Counted from the first letter of the stretch, positions 17,158-26,252 are shown. The stretch is DNA of 64,000 bases from Methylobacterium oryzae (GCF_021398735.1 NZ_CP090349.1:5041001-5105000); one strand, 5' to 3'. Numbers and translations are program-made. Notes: generated from the letters alone by a model not told the origin.

Positions 17158-18294
17158 TTGACCCGCGCTTCCCAGGCGATCGACGCGACGCCGATCGAGG
17201 TCGAGGGCCGCTACTTCGACGGCGTCAGCGCGCGGGCACATCCCGTCGCGCTGCGCCTCGACGACCGCTTCCGCGTCTCCGGGCCCGGGATCGCCCAGGA
17301 CTGGAACCTGCTCGACCTGCGCGCCGCCGTCTCCCTGCCGCCGCTGATGCGGATCGGTCCGGCCGGCGAGCCGGTCCGCGTGGAGTTCTCGGACGCGACG
17401 CTCGCCGCCGCGCTCGCGGCGCGCTGCCCGGACCTCCATCGCCGGGAGCGCTCGGGCGGCACGGTGCGGCTCGTGCTCTGGTCTCTCGCGGCCGGTCTCT
17501 CGGTCCTGCTCGTGGCGGTCTTCGGCGTCCCGCAGATTGCCGGGCTGCTGGCCCCGCTGGTGCCGGACGCGGCCGAGTCGCGGCTCGGGGCGGTGGCGGA
17601 ACCGCAGGTCCTGCGCTTCCTCGGCGACCCGCCGGCCTGCGCGGAACCGGCCGGCCGCGCCGCGCTCGACACGCTCGTGGCCCGCCTCGTCGCGGCCGGT
17701 CGGGCGGAGGGCTCGCTGCCTCCCGAGGTGGCCGTGAGCGTGCGCCGGCACGGCACGGCCAACGCCTTCGCCCTGCCGGGCGCCCGCGTGATCGTGCTCT
17801 CGAGCCTCATCGCGCGGGCGCGCTCGGCCGACGAGGCCGCGGCGGTCCTGGCGCACGAGCTCGGCCACGTCCGCCGACGCGATCCGACCCGCTCCCTCAT
17901 CCGGGCGTCGGGCACCTCGTTCCTGTTGAGCCTCGTCCTGGGGGACCTGACCGGCTCGACCATCATCATCGCGCTGGGCGACGCGGTGCTCTCGGCCGGC
18001 TACAGCCGCGACGCCGAGCGGGCGGCGGACGCCTACGCGGTCGACCTCATGACCCGCGCGGGCGGCAACGGCGCGGCGCTCGCCGACATCCTCGAGCGCA
18101 TCGCCAAGGACAAGCACGACGGGAAGAGTGACGTGCTGGACCTGCTGCGCAGCCATCCCTTCACGCGCGAGCGCGCCGCCGCGATCCGCGCCCAGGCGGG
18201 CTCTGGGGCGGCCGAACGCCAGATCCTGTCCGGCGCCGCCTGGACGGCACTCAGGGGCATCTGCGGGCCCGAGACGAAGACGACCGAGCCGTAG
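17158..18294 (+). CDS. M48 family membrane metalloprotease (HtpX/OMA1-like)
   Basis: A 378-aa membrane-anchored zinc protease. Residues about 1-105 form an unrecognised N-terminal domain. One hydrophobic helix spans about 106-128. The peptidase domain carries VLAHELGHVRRRDP (HExxH zinc site), and the third ligand lies in SRDAERAADAYAV. The reading frame begins with a TTG at 17158, 3 nt after the DUF898 stop; no better start is seen upstream. It probably cleaves or degrades membrane proteins, in partnership with the DUF898 protein. Confidence 0.85.
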   Translation: MTRASQAIDATPIEVEGRYFDGVSARAHPVALRLDDRFRVSGPGIAQDWNLLDLRAAVSLPPLMRIGPAGEPVRVEFSDATLAAALAARCPDLHRRERSGGTVRLVLWSLAAGLSVLLVAVFGVPQIAGLLAPLVPDAAESRLGAVAEPQVLRFLGDPPACAEPAGRAALDTLVARLVAAGRAEGSLPPEVAVSVRRHGTANAFALPGARVIVLSSLIARARSADEAAAVLAHELGHVRRRDPTRSLIRASGTSFLLSLVLGDLTGSTIIIALGDAVLSAGYSRDAERAADAYAVDLMTRAGGNGAALADILERIAKDKHDGKSDVLDLLRSHPFTRERAAAIRAQAGSGAAERQILSGAAWTALRGICGPETKTTEP

Positions 18295-18401
18295 GTCCGG
18301 ATCACCGGGCGGTCGCTGTCCGCGGGCGGCCGCGGCGGATGGCCCGGCTCCGGTCTCCGAGCCGGTCGGTGTCGCCACGGCCGGCAGCCTGACTGAGATT
18401 C

Positions 18402-18417
18402 TGAGCAACTAATTGCT
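18402..18417. promoter_or_regulatory. Shared motif TGnGCAACTAAT, copy 1 (AprA-like operon)
   Basis: TGAGCAACTAATTGCT contains the inverted arms AGCAA/TTGCT around CTAA and ends 52 bp before the DUF971 start. Twelve of its bases (18402-18413) recur with one mismatch at 22887-22898, before the binding-protein operon. It may be the site of the Crp/Fnr-type regulator encoded between the two operons (inference). Confidence 0.45.
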
Positions 18418-18469
18418 GTCGGATCGCCCGCCCCTCGGCTTCTGTGACGCCGGCACAGAGGAGGAGCGG

Positions 18470-18841
18470 ATGGCACACCACGCGACCGGGGTTCCGAACC
18501 CGCCCCCGTTCGATCCCGAGGCGATCCCGGAGGCCGCCACCCTCGCGCGCGGCGGGACCGGCCTCCGGTTGCAATGGCGCGACGGGCTGACCGCGACGCT
18601 GTCGGCGGAGCGGCTGCGGCTGCGCTGCCGCTGCGCGTGGTGCACCCGTGACCGGGTCGAGCGACGCTTACCTCAGGCCGCCGCCGACATCGCCGTCGCG
18701 CGGGTCGAACCGATGGGCGGCTACGCCGTCCACATCGCGTTCTCCGACGGCCACGCCCGCGGGATCTTCCCCTGGTCCTACCTGCGCGCCCTCGTCGCCG
18801 AGGCCGTCGACGACCCGCCCGACGCCGCGCAGGCCGCCTGA
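18470..18841 (+). CDS. DUF971 (GBBH-like N-terminal) domain protein
   Basis: A 123-aa stand-alone version of the domain found at the N-terminus of gamma-butyrobetaine hydroxylase. The core is LRLQWRDGLTATLSAERLRL, then RCRCAWCTRD with closely spaced cysteines that could bind zinc or a metal cluster, and GIFPWSYLRALV near the end. Such small proteins often sit next to Fe-S or Mo enzyme genes and are thought to have maturation roles; that is inference here. The ATG follows GGAGGAG by 4 nt. It is the first gene of the AprA-like operon, 64 nt upstream of the flavoprotein. Confidence 0.82.
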   Translation: MAHHATGVPNPPPFDPEAIPEAATLARGGTGLRLQWRDGLTATLSAERLRLRCRCAWCTRDRVERRLPQAAADIAVARVEPMGGYAVHIAFSDGHARGIFPWSYLRALVAEAVDDPPDAAQAA

Positions 18842-18905
18842 CCGCGCGATCCGATCCTCCGGCGATCCCACACGCCCCGCCCCTGACCTGACGCGAGATC
18901 TTGCC

Positions 18906-20657
18906 ATGAACGCGTTCGAATCCGCGACGAAGACCGAGATTATCGAGACCGACATCCTGGTGATCGGCGGCGGCACCGGCGGTCCGATGGCCGCGATCAA
19001 GGCCAAGGAGGCCGATCCGAAGCTCCGGGTCGTCCTGATGGAGAAGGCCAACGTCAAGCGCTCGGGCGCGATCAGCATGGGCATGGACGGGCTGAACAAC
19101 GCCGTCGTGCCGGGCTACGCCACCCCCGAGCAGTACGTGAAGGAGATCACCGTCGCCAACGACGGCATCGTCAATCAGAAGGCGGTGATGGCCTACGCGC
19201 AGGGGTCGTTCCCGATGATCCAGTACCTCGACAAGCTCGGGGTCAAATTCGAGAAGGACGGCTCGGGCGAGTACAACATGCGCAAGGTCCACCACATGGG
19301 GACCTACGTGCTGCCGATGCCGGAAGGGCACAACGTCAAGAAGGTCCTCTACCGGCAGCTCCGCCGCCTCCAGGTCGGCGTGACCAACCGGTACATGGCG
19401 ACGCGCCTGCTCAAGGGCGCGGACGGGCGCATCGCCGGAGCGATCGGCGTCAACACCCGCACCTCCGAGTTCCTGGTGGTGAAGGCCAAGGCGGTGATCC
19501 TCGCCTGCGGGGCCGCCGGCCGCCTCGGCCTGCCGGCCTCCGGGTACCTGTTCGGGACCTACGAGAACGCGGCGAATTGCGGCGACGGCTACGCGATGGC
19601 CTACCACGCGGGCGCGCAGCTCGCGAACCTCGAGTGCTACCAGATCAACCCGCTGATCAAGGACTATAACGGCCCCTCCTGCGCCTACGTCACCGGCCCG
19701 TTCGGCGGATACACGGCCAACAATCGCGGCGAGCGCTTCATCGAGTGCGATTACTGGTCCGGACAGATGATGCTCGAGTTCTGGCGCGAGCTGCAGGGCG
19801 GCAACGGCCCGGTCTTCCTCAAGATGGACCATCTGCGCGAGGAGACGATCTCCGAGATCGAGACGATCCTGCACTCGAACGAGCGCCCCTCCCGCGGACG
19901 CTTCCACGAGCGGCGCGGCACCAATTACCGCCAGCGTCCCGTGGAGATGCACATCTCCGAGATCGGCTTCTGCTCGGGCCACTCGGCCTCGGGCGTCTTC
20001 GTCGACGAGTTCGCGCGCACGACGGTCCCCGGCCTCTACGCGGTCGGCGACATGGCGAGCGTGCCGCACAACTACATGCTGGGCGCCTTCGTGAACGGCG
20101 GCATCGCCGGGGCCGACGCCGCCGCCTACTGCACGGCCAACGCCCTCGCCGACCATGACCCGGCGGACATCGCCGTCGAGCGCGAACGGGTCCTGGCGCC
20201 GACCCGGCGCGTCGACGGGCTCACCCCGCACGAGATGGAGTTCAAGACCCGCCGCTTGGTGAACGACTATCTCGAGCCGCCGAAGGTGACGGCGAAGATG
20301 GAGCTCGGCCAGCGCCGCTTCGCCGAGATCCGCGAGGACCTCGACCTGCTCTGCGCCCGCGACCCGCACGAGCTGCACCGGGCGCTCGAGATGCAGACGA
20401 TCCTCGACTGCGCCGACATGGCGGCGGCCGCCTCGCTCTACCGCACCGAGAGCCGTTGGGGCTTCTACCACCTGCGCGTCGACTATCCCGAGACGAACGA
20501 CGCCGAGTGGGCCTGCCACACGGTCCTGTTCAAGGACGGCCAGGGCCGGATGGCCCACGCGAAGCGCGCCGTCGACCCGTTCATCGTGCCGGTCGCCGCC
20601 GAGGAGATGGGCGCCTACCACCAGCTCCGCATCAAGACGCCGGCCGCCGCCGAGTAA
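18906..20657 (+). CDS. FAD-dependent oxidoreductase, adenylylsulfate reductase alpha-like (AprA-like)
   Basis: A 583-aa soluble flavoprotein of the succinate dehydrogenase/APS reductase superfamily. The FAD dinucleotide fold is at the N-terminus (ILVIGGGTGGPMAA). The second flavin-contact region GLYAVGDMASVPHNYMLGAF has the VPH histidine (His388), which matches the APS-reductase PHKFSSG region better than the SdhA HGANRLGGN region. GFCSGHSASGVFVDE also parallels AprA. It should pair with the 2[4Fe-4S] protein directly downstream (26 nt). It is shorter than classical AprA and the locus lacks ATP sulfurylase, so APS is not assured as substrate. It may reduce an imported sulfur compound. Confidence 0.8.
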   Translation: MNAFESATKTEIIETDILVIGGGTGGPMAAIKAKEADPKLRVVLMEKANVKRSGAISMGMDGLNNAVVPGYATPEQYVKEITVANDGIVNQKAVMAYAQGSFPMIQYLDKLGVKFEKDGSGEYNMRKVHHMGTYVLPMPEGHNVKKVLYRQLRRLQVGVTNRYMATRLLKGADGRIAGAIGVNTRTSEFLVVKAKAVILACGAAGRLGLPASGYLFGTYENAANCGDGYAMAYHAGAQLANLECYQINPLIKDYNGPSCAYVTGPFGGYTANNRGERFIECDYWSGQMMLEFWRELQGGNGPVFLKMDHLREETISEIETILHSNERPSRGRFHERRGTNYRQRPVEMHISEIGFCSGHSASGVFVDEFARTTVPGLYAVGDMASVPHNYMLGAFVNGGIAGADAAAYCTANALADHDPADIAVERERVLAPTRRVDGLTPHEMEFKTRRLVNDYLEPPKVTAKMELGQRRFAEIREDLDLLCARDPHELHRALEMQTILDCADMAAAASLYRTESRWGFYHLRVDYPETNDAEWACHTVLFKDGQGRMAHAKRAVDPFIVPVAAEEMGAYHQLRIKTPAAAE

Positions 20658-20683
20658 TCCCGCCCCGTACCGGAGATCGATCC

Positions 20684-20917
20684 ATGCCGATCATCAATCA
20701 GGCCAGCAGCGCCGCGGTCGTCATCGACGACGCCAAGTGCATCGCCGAGAAGGGCTGCCGCGTCTGCGTCGACGTCTGCCCGCTCGACATCCTCGCGATC
20801 GATGAGACCCGGCAGAAGGCCTACATGAAGTACGACGAGTGCTGGTACTGCATGCCCTGCGAGGTCGACTGCCCGACGAACGCGGTCAAGGTCAATATTC
20901 CCTACCTGCTGCGCTGA
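20684..20917 (+). CDS. Small 2[4Fe-4S] ferredoxin, AprB-like electron-transfer subunit
   Basis: A 77-aa iron-sulfur protein. Cluster ligands are C19-x5-C25-x2-C28-x3-C32-P and C53-x2-C56-x2-C59-x3-C63-P, the second within CWYCMPCEVDCP. The wide C-x5-C spacing of the first motif and the Trp/Tyr next to the second resemble AprB. The C-terminal tail that wraps around AprA in sulfate reducers is absent; this protein ends 14 residues after the last cysteine. It presumably hands electrons to the flavoprotein encoded just upstream. It is followed after 8 nt by the HEAT-repeat gene, so the three are surely cotranscribed. Confidence 0.88.
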   Translation: MPIINQASSAAVVIDDAKCIAEKGCRVCVDVCPLDILAIDETRQKAYMKYDECWYCMPCEVDCPTNAVKVNIPYLLR

Positions 20918-20925
20918 GGCCGACC

Positions 20926-21891
20926 ATGAGCCCCGTGTTCGATTCCTTCGACGACGATCTCGACGACGTGGCCGAGCGCTGCGCGAGTGCCGACGCCGGC
21001 GTCCGGCGCGTCGCGATGATGGAGCTCGCCGAGGCCGTCGGCCCCGCGGCGAAGGTCCTGCTCCTCAAGGGCCTCGGCGATCCGGACGCGGCCGTCCGCG
21101 CCGCGGCGGCCAAGGCGCTGGACGAGCACGACGGCGCGGACGTCGTCGAGGGCCTCGTGCGGTCCCTGGAGGACGACGACGAGGCCGTGCGCCGCACCGC
21201 CGCCGATACCCTGGCCGAGAAGAAGGAGCCGGCCTGCGGGCCGCTCCTGATCGAGCGCGCCGCGCACACCGACCCGTTCGTGCAGGCCTCCGCCCTGCGG
21301 GCCCTGCGCGAGCTCGTCCTGCCGGACGCCCTGTCGGCCGCACTGAAGGCGCTCCAGAGTCCGTCCCCGGAGGTGCGCCGCGAAGGTCTCGGCGTCATCG
21401 GCTACCTCAAGGCCGAGGAAGCGCTGCCGGCGCTGATCGCCACCGCGGGCGATCCCGACCCGACGGTCCGGCGCGCCACGATGGCGGCGCTGGTCTTCCT
21501 GCGCCCCGGCGGTCCGGGCATCGGCACGTTGATCGCCGGCCTGTCCGACGAGCACTGGCAGGTTCGCGAGGAGGCGGCCGTCTCCTGCGCCAAGATCCGG
21601 CTGCCCGAGGCGACGGCGCCCCTAATCGCCGTGATGGACGATCCCGTCTGGCAGGTCCGCACCAAGGCGGCCAATGCCCTGGGCCGGATCCGGGCGCCGG
21701 CGGCCGTCGAGATCCTGGGCCGGGCGCTGACCTCGGAGGTCAGCAACCTGCGCAAGGAGGCGGCCGCAGCCCTCGGCGAGATCGCCGACCCGCGAGGCCT
21801 CTCGGCCCTCGAGGCGGCCGCCAACGATCCCGATCCCGACGTGCGCAAGCTCATCCAGTGGGCGATCGGACGCTGTCAGGGACGCCCCTGA
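20926..21891 (+). CDS. HEAT-repeat protein
   Basis: A 321-aa all-helical solenoid made almost wholly of HEAT/PBS-lyase-type repeats, roughly nine to ten units of about 31 residues. Units recur as DPDAAVRAAAAKAL, DDDEAVRRTAADTL, DPDPTVRRATMAAL and DPDPDVRKLIQWAI. No catalytic motif, signal peptide or membrane helix is visible. Lying 8 nt after the AprB-like gene, it is likely a scaffold or assembly factor for the flavoprotein/Fe-S complex; that role is inferred from position. Confidence 0.85.
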   Translation: MSPVFDSFDDDLDDVAERCASADAGVRRVAMMELAEAVGPAAKVLLLKGLGDPDAAVRAAAAKALDEHDGADVVEGLVRSLEDDDEAVRRTAADTLAEKKEPACGPLLIERAAHTDPFVQASALRALRELVLPDALSAALKALQSPSPEVRREGLGVIGYLKAEEALPALIATAGDPDPTVRRATMAALVFLRPGGPGIGTLIAGLSDEHWQVREEAAVSCAKIRLPEATAPLIAVMDDPVWQVRTKAANALGRIRAPAAVEILGRALTSEVSNLRKEAAAALGEIADPRGLSALEAAANDPDPDVRKLIQWAIGRCQGRP

Positions 21892-21916
21892 TCGATCCGG
21901 CCGTCTCGGCCTCGTC

Positions 21917-21947
21917 GCGGCGCCGCATCCTCCGGGTGCGGCGCCGC
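21917..21947 (+). terminator. Strong hairpin after the HEAT-repeat gene
   Basis: Perfect 11-bp arms, GCGGCGCCGCA and TGCGGCGCCGC, with a 9-nt loop, starting 26 nt after the stop codon. Only TT follows the stem, so it is a G+C-rich terminator-like structure without a U-run. It separates the AprA-like operon from the Crp/Fnr gene. Confidence 0.6.
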
Positions 21948-22056
21948 TTCACGTCCGCTCGGCTCCGCGATATCCAGACGCTGCCGGTGCCGGCGGCCAG
22001 TTTAGAGCTGGTACAGGGTTTGCTGCGCCGCGGCAGGTAGGTTGCTGGAGGCGGCA

Positions 22057-22833
22057 ATGCAGACCACGGCGCCGATACGCCCGTCTCAGGCCCCGGCGGG
22101 GCTCCAGACCCAGGCGAGCGCCCTCCTGCTGTCCGAGGCCGCGCCCAAGGCCGGAACCGGGCAGCGCCCTCTCCTCGACGGGCTGACCGAGCGCGAGGTC
22201 GCCCTCGTGCTGGAGAAGGGCCGGCGCCGCGTGCTCTACCGCGGCGCGACCCTGTTCACCCAGGAGACGCCCAACGACGGGATCTGGATCATCGAGAGCG
22301 GCCGCATCCGGGTCTTCTACGCCGCGCCGTCCGGTCGCGAGATCACGCTGGCCTACTGGTACCCCGGCAACTTCGTCGGCGGTCCCGACGTGTTCGGCGC
22401 CGGCCTCCACAAGTGGTCGGGCATGGCGGCGAGCAATTCCAGCGTGCTGCACCTGCCGGCCAAGGCGCTCCGGCAGCTCGTGACGCAGATCCCGGCCCTC
22501 GCGATCGGGGTCATCGACGGCCTGACCTTCAAGGGCCGCTGCTACTCGACCCTGGCCCAGATGCTCGGGACCCGCTCGATCACCGAGCGCCTCGCCCACC
22601 TGCTCCTGCACCTGTGCGACCTCTACGGCGTCGCGGAGGAGGACGGGACGGTGATCGCGGCGACCTTCACGCACGCCGACCTCGCCCACATGGTCGGCGC
22701 CACCCGGCAATGGGTGACGATCAGCCTGAAGCGGCTCTCGGAGCAGGGCGTCCTCGTCACGCGGCGCACGCAGATCGTCGTCCTGCGTCCGGACATCCTG
22801 GCGGCGATGCGCGGCGGCGAGGAATGCGCCTAA
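22057..22833 (+). CDS. Crp/Fnr family transcriptional regulator
   Basis: A 258-aa regulator with an N-terminal cyclic-nucleotide-binding-like barrel (about residues 45-155) and a C-terminal HTH_Crp winged helix (TFTHADLAHMVGATRQWVTI, then SLKRLSEQGVL). The N-terminal Cys cluster of Fnr is absent, so an oxygen-labile Fe-S cluster is not expected. Cys residues near the dimer helix and the C-terminus could sense redox. I chose the ATG at 22057, 5 nt after GGAGG; a TTG at 22042 is also in frame. It stands between two operons that share a promoter motif and is the obvious candidate regulator for both. Confidence 0.88.
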   Translation: MQTTAPIRPSQAPAGLQTQASALLLSEAAPKAGTGQRPLLDGLTEREVALVLEKGRRRVLYRGATLFTQETPNDGIWIIESGRIRVFYAAPSGREITLAYWYPGNFVGGPDVFGAGLHKWSGMAASNSSVLHLPAKALRQLVTQIPALAIGVIDGLTFKGRCYSTLAQMLGTRSITERLAHLLLHLCDLYGVAEEDGTVIAATFTHADLAHMVGATRQWVTISLKRLSEQGVLVTRRTQIVVLRPDILAAMRGGEECA

Positions 22834-22885
22834 AACGCGAGCGTCCCGCACAAAACTGCAGCACATCCGGAGCCGCTCGACTTTT

Positions 22886-22898
22886 TTGCGCAACTAAT
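22886..22898. promoter_or_regulatory. Shared motif TGnGCAACTAAT, copy 2 (binding-protein operon)
   Basis: TTGCGCAACTAAT includes the palindrome TTGCGCAA directly after a T-run, and ends 99 bp before the binding-protein start. Bases 22887-22898 match 18402-18413 at 11 of 12 positions. Confidence 0.45.
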
Positions 22899-22923
22899 CG
22901 ACCCGCAGGCGTCCTCGGCATTT

Positions 22924-22949
22924 GATCGGACGCGCCGCAGCGCCCGATC
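22924..22949. repeat. Inverted repeat before the binding-protein gene
   Basis: Arms GATCGGACGC and GCGCCCGATC (9 of 10 pairs) around GCCGCA, 48 bp upstream of the ATG at 22998. It could be a leader hairpin or a second operator; no regulator is assigned. Confidence 0.35.
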
Positions 22950-22997
22950 ATGCCGTCGATGTCTTCGCGACATCGGGCCGAAATGTTGGAGCGGGCG

Positions 22998-24422
22998 ATG
23001 ACTGGACGATTTCCCGGGCTCAGATCGGTCTCCGCTCTCGCGCTCCTCGCGCTGGCGGGCGCCGGGATCGGGGCACCGGCCCGCGCCGAGACCCTCACCG
23101 TCGGCATCGGCACGCAGGACACGACGACCAACACCGCGACGGTCGGCGTGGTGATCCGCCAGCTCAAGCTGCTGGAGAAGTACCTGCCCAAGACCGGCAA
23201 GTACGCCGGCACGACCATCCAGCTCGACTGGCAGAACTTCACGTCCGGGCCGCCGGTCACGAACGGCATGATGGCCGGGAAGCTGCAGTTCGGCGCGATG
23301 GGCGATTACCCGCTCGTCGTCAACGGCGCGACGTTCCAGAACAATCCCGAGAGCCAATCGCGGCTGATCGCAGTCGCCGCCTACAATCTCCACGGATCCG
23401 GCAACGGGATCGTGGTCAACAAGGCTTCCGAATACTTCTCCTTCGAGGATCTGAAAGGCAAGGTCGTCAGCGTGCCCTTCGGGTCGGCGGCCCACGGGAT
23501 GGTCCTGAAGGCGCTGCAGGACAAGGGCTACCCGGCCACCTATTTCCGCCTGGTCAGCCAGAGCCCGGAGGTCGGCTCGACCAATCTCCAGGAGCGGAAG
23601 ATCGACGCGCACGCGGATTTCGTCCCCTTCGCCGAGCTTCTGCCGTTCCGCGGCTTCGCGCGCAAAGTGTTCGATGGCGTCGAGACCAACCTCCCGACCT
23701 GGCACGGCGTGGTCGTGCGCTCCGACTTCGCCGACCGCTACCCCGAGATCGTCGAGGCCTACCTGAAGGCCGTCCTCGACGCCGACGCCTGGGTCAAGGC
23801 CGATCCGAAGCGCGCCGCCGAGCAGATCGCGGCCTGGACCGGCACCGACAAGGAGGTGGTCTACATCTTCCTCGGGCCCGGCGGGATCATGACCGTCGAT
23901 CCCACGATCAAGCCGCAGCTGGTCGAGGCCGCCCGCGAGGACGTCAAGGTCCTGCAGCGGCTCGACCGGATCAAGACGTTCGACGTCGGTCCGTGGGTCG
24001 ACGACGGGCCGCTGCGCAAGGTCTTCGCCGAGCGCGGCCTGGACTACGCGCAGCAGCGCGCGAGCACCGCCAATTACGAGGTGCGCGGCGAGGACACGTA
24101 CTGCAAGAGGCCCGTCACCGAGCCGCGCAAGGCCGGCGAGATCTGGGTGAAGGGCGGGGCGATCCAGCCCTACGCGAGCGCGGCCTGCACGCTCGGCGCG
24201 CTGAACGAGATGAAGTCCAAGGGGCAGGCCGTCGACGTCGCCTACGTCTTCGACACGGCCCGCGGCATCAAGCTGTTCGCCCGGGAGGCCTTCTACGTCG
24301 TCGACGGCAAGGGCGGCATCGCGCCGTTCCTGCTGAAGCAGGACGCCGAGGCCGCGGCGCGGGGCGGCGGCACGGTGATGCCCTACGACGAGGCCCTGAA
24401 GGCCGCTGTGACGGGAGGCTAG
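22998..24422 (+). CDS. ABC importer binding protein (NrtA/SsuA/TauA-like) with C-terminal NosL-like domain
   Basis: A 474-aa exported protein. The signal peptide ends near APARA. Residues about 28-350 are an NMT1/SsuA-type binding fold ([20 protein letters not shown], then [20 protein letters not shown]). An additional C-terminal region, about residues 365-474, reads like NosL: DTYCKRPV (Cys369), a second Cys in [16 protein letters not shown] (Tyr416), REAFYVV and [12 protein letters not shown]. NosL is a copper-binding assembly lipoprotein of nitrous-oxide reductase. Here the CGM metal motif is altered, so metal binding is uncertain. The start is the ATG at 22998 rather than 22950, because it gives a normal signal peptide and follows TTGGAG. 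Confidence 0.85.
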   Translation: MTGRFPGLRSVSALALLALAGAGIGAPARAETLTVGIGTQDTTTNTATVGVVIRQLKLLEKYLPKTGKYAGTTIQLDWQNFTSGPPVTNGMMAGKLQFGAMGDYPLVVNGATFQNNPESQSRLIAVAAYNLHGSGNGIVVNKASEYFSFEDLKGKVVSVPFGSAAHGMVLKALQDKGYPATYFRLVSQSPEVGSTNLQERKIDAHADFVPFAELLPFRGFARKVFDGVETNLPTWHGVVVRSDFADRYPEIVEAYLKAVLDADAWVKADPKRAAEQIAAWTGTDKEVVYIFLGPGGIMTVDPTIKPQLVEAAREDVKVLQRLDRIKTFDVGPWVDDGPLRKVFAERGLDYAQQRASTANYEVRGEDTYCKRPVTEPRKAGEIWVKGGAIQPYASAACTLGALNEMKSKGQAVDVAYVFDTARGIKLFAREAFYVVDGKGGIAPFLLKQDAEAAARGGGTVMPYDEALKAAVTGG

Positions 24423-24428
24423 AACCGC

Positions 24429-25319
24429 ATGGAAGCTGTCGCTCGCCGGCCCGCCGCCGAGTCGCGCCCGCCGCGGGCGGCGCCCCTCCCGCCGCCGGCC
24501 GCGTCCGCCCGCCCCGCGACCGGCCGCGTCCGCCGCTGGCTGCGGCTGCATCACGGCGCGTTCCGAGCCGCGCTGATCGGGCTCACCTCCCTGATCCTGT
24601 TCGTCGCGCTCTGGCAGTATCTGACCGCGAACCGCGTGACCCTCTACGTGCGGTTCCTGAACATCCCGACGCCGATGGACGTCGTGGACCGCGCGGCGAT
24701 CGCCCTGCGCAGCCCGAACTTCGGCGACCACGTGCTCATCTCCTGCCGCCGGATCCTCTTCGGATTTCTCCTGGCCGGCGGCGTCGCCGTGCCGCTCGGG
24801 CTCCTCATGGGGCGCTACCGCCTCCTGCGCGAGATCGCCTTCCCGATCTGCGAGGTGCTGCGGCCGATCCCGGCGATCGCCTGGGTGCCGATGGCGATCA
24901 TGCTCTGGCCGACCAACGAGGGCTCGATCGTCTTCATCACCTTCCTGGGCTCGTTCTTCCCGATCCTGATCAACACCCTCCAGGGCATGGTCCAGGTCGA
25001 CCCGGTCCTGGTGCGGGCCGCACGCTGCCTCGGCGCCCGCGAGGCGGCGGTGTTCCGCGAAGTCTACCTGCCGGCCTCGCTGCCGCAGATCTTCACCGGG
25101 CTGACGGTCGGCATGGGCGTGGCCTGGGTCTCGCTGATCGCCGCCGAGATGATCTCCGGCCAATTCGGCATCGGCTACTTCACCTGGGAAGCCTACTCGC
25201 TGGTCCAGTACCCGGACATCGCCCTCGGCATGATCACGATCGGGCTGCTCGGCCTCGGCTCCAGCTTCGCGATCCGTCTCGTGGGCCGCCTCGTCATGCC
25301 CTGGGCCGCGGCCCGCTAG
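24429..25319 (+). CDS. ABC importer permease (SsuC/TauC/NrtB type)
   Basis: A 296-aa inner-membrane subunit with about six helices after a Pro/Ala/Arg-rich cytoplasmic leader of some 40 residues. The cytoplasmic coupling motif is [27 protein letters not shown] broken as EAA...LPASLPQI, which contacts the ATPase. [20 protein letters not shown] near the end is typical of sulfonate/nitrate/taurine permeases. It starts 6 nt after the binding-protein stop. Confidence 0.92.
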   Translation: MEAVARRPAAESRPPRAAPLPPPAASARPATGRVRRWLRLHHGAFRAALIGLTSLILFVALWQYLTANRVTLYVRFLNIPTPMDVVDRAAIALRSPNFGDHVLISCRRILFGFLLAGGVAVPLGLLMGRYRLLREIAFPICEVLRPIPAIAWVPMAIMLWPTNEGSIVFITFLGSFFPILINTLQGMVQVDPVLVRAARCLGAREAAVFREVYLPASLPQIFTGLTVGMGVAWVSLIAAEMISGQFGIGYFTWEAYSLVQYPDIALGMITIGLLGLGSSFAIRLVGRLVMPWAAAR

Positions 25320-25391
25320 GCCTCGGCCGGCCGCCCGGCGCGGCCCTCGCGGGACCGGTCCTTCACGCGCGTCACCAATCGGGAGCTTGCC

Positions 25392-26252
25392 ATGGCCGAA
25401 TCGAGCCGGGGCCTGATCGAGGTCAGCGACTTCTGCCTGCGCTACGAGACGATGGAGGGGTCCGTCGAGGCCGTCTCGAACGCCTCGCTCACCGTCCATC
25501 CCGGCGAGTTCGTGTCGATCATCGGGCCCTCGGGCTGCGGGAAGTCGACGCTGCTCAACGCGCTGGCCGGCTTCCTCAAGCCGTCGTCCGGGCGGGTCAC
25601 CGTCGACGGCGAGGCGATCGCGGGACCGAGCGCGGATCGCGGCATGATCTTCCAGCAATACTCCCTGTTTCCCTGGAAGACGGTGCGCGAGAACGTCGAG
25701 TTCGGCCTGAAGATGAAGGGCGTCCGGCGCAGCGAGCGCGAGCGTCAGGCGCGGACGCTGCTCGGCCTCGCCGGGCTCACGGCGTTCGAGAACCACTATC
25801 CGGACCGATTGTCCGGCGGGATGAAGCAGCGTGTCAGCATCGTGCGCGCGCTCGCCACCGGCCCGCGCATCCTGCTGCTCGACGAGCCGTTCGGCGCCCT
25901 GGACGCGCAGACGCGGCTGATCATGCAGCAGATCCTCACCAACATGTGGCAGCGCCTGAAGATCTCGGTGCTGTTCGTGACCCACGACATCGACGAGGCG
26001 ATCTTCCTCTCCGACCGCGTCTACGTGATGACCGCCCGACCTGGGAGCATCAAGGCCGAGGTCGTGGTGCCCCTGCCCCGCCCGCGCCAGCCGGCCCTGA
26101 CCCTGTCGTCCGAGTTCCTGGGCCTGCGCCGGGGCCTGATGTCGCTGATCCGCGAGGAGAGCCTGCGCGCGATGGGCGGCGAGGTCAGCGCCGAGGCGAT
26201 GAAGGGACTGGCGATCGATCTCGAGGGCCAGGATCTCCCCGCGCTGCTCTGA
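25392..26252 (+). CDS. ABC importer ATPase (SsuB/TauB/NrtD type)
   Basis: A 286-aa ATP-binding subunit. Walker A is [10 protein letters not shown]-loop FQQYSLFPW, signature [15 protein letters not shown], Walker [13 protein letters not shown] and H-loop [14 protein letters not shown], all complete. The Q-loop FQ..LFPW and DIDEAIFL are hallmarks of the nitrate/sulfonate/taurine group. The last 60 residues are an extra helical tail. It lies 72 nt after the permease and completes the importer. Confidence 0.93.
   Translation: MAESSRGLIEVSDFCLRYETMEGSVEAVSNASLTVHPGEFVSIIGPSGCGKSTLLNALAGFLKPSSGRVTVDGEAIAGPSADRGMIFQQYSLFPWKTVRENVEFGLKMKGVRRSERERQARTLLGLAGLTAFENHYPDRLSGGMKQRVSIVRALATGPRILLLDEPFGALDAQTRLIMQQILTNMWQRLKISVLFVTHDIDEAIFLSDRVYVMTARPGSIKAEVVVPLPRPRQPALTLSSEFLGLRRGLMSLIREESLRAMGGEVSAEAMKGLAIDLEGQDLPALL

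Noticed and set aside
13711..18408. A continuous open frame of about 1565 codons on the minus strand
   Set aside because: It is antisense to six well-supported genes, has a composition dominated by Arg, Gly, Asp and Glu, and shows no domain. It is a by-product of very high G+C.
18906..20917. Genuine dissimilatory adenylylsulfate reductase AprAB
   Set aside because: AprB lacks its tail, AprA is shorter than usual, and sat, qmo and dsr genes are absent. I call the pair AprA/AprB-like only.
22057..22833. Oxygen-sensing Fnr or FixK downstream of FixJ
   Set aside because: The N-terminal Cys cluster of Fnr is missing, and no TTGAT-n4-ATCAA box was seen at the two flanking operons.
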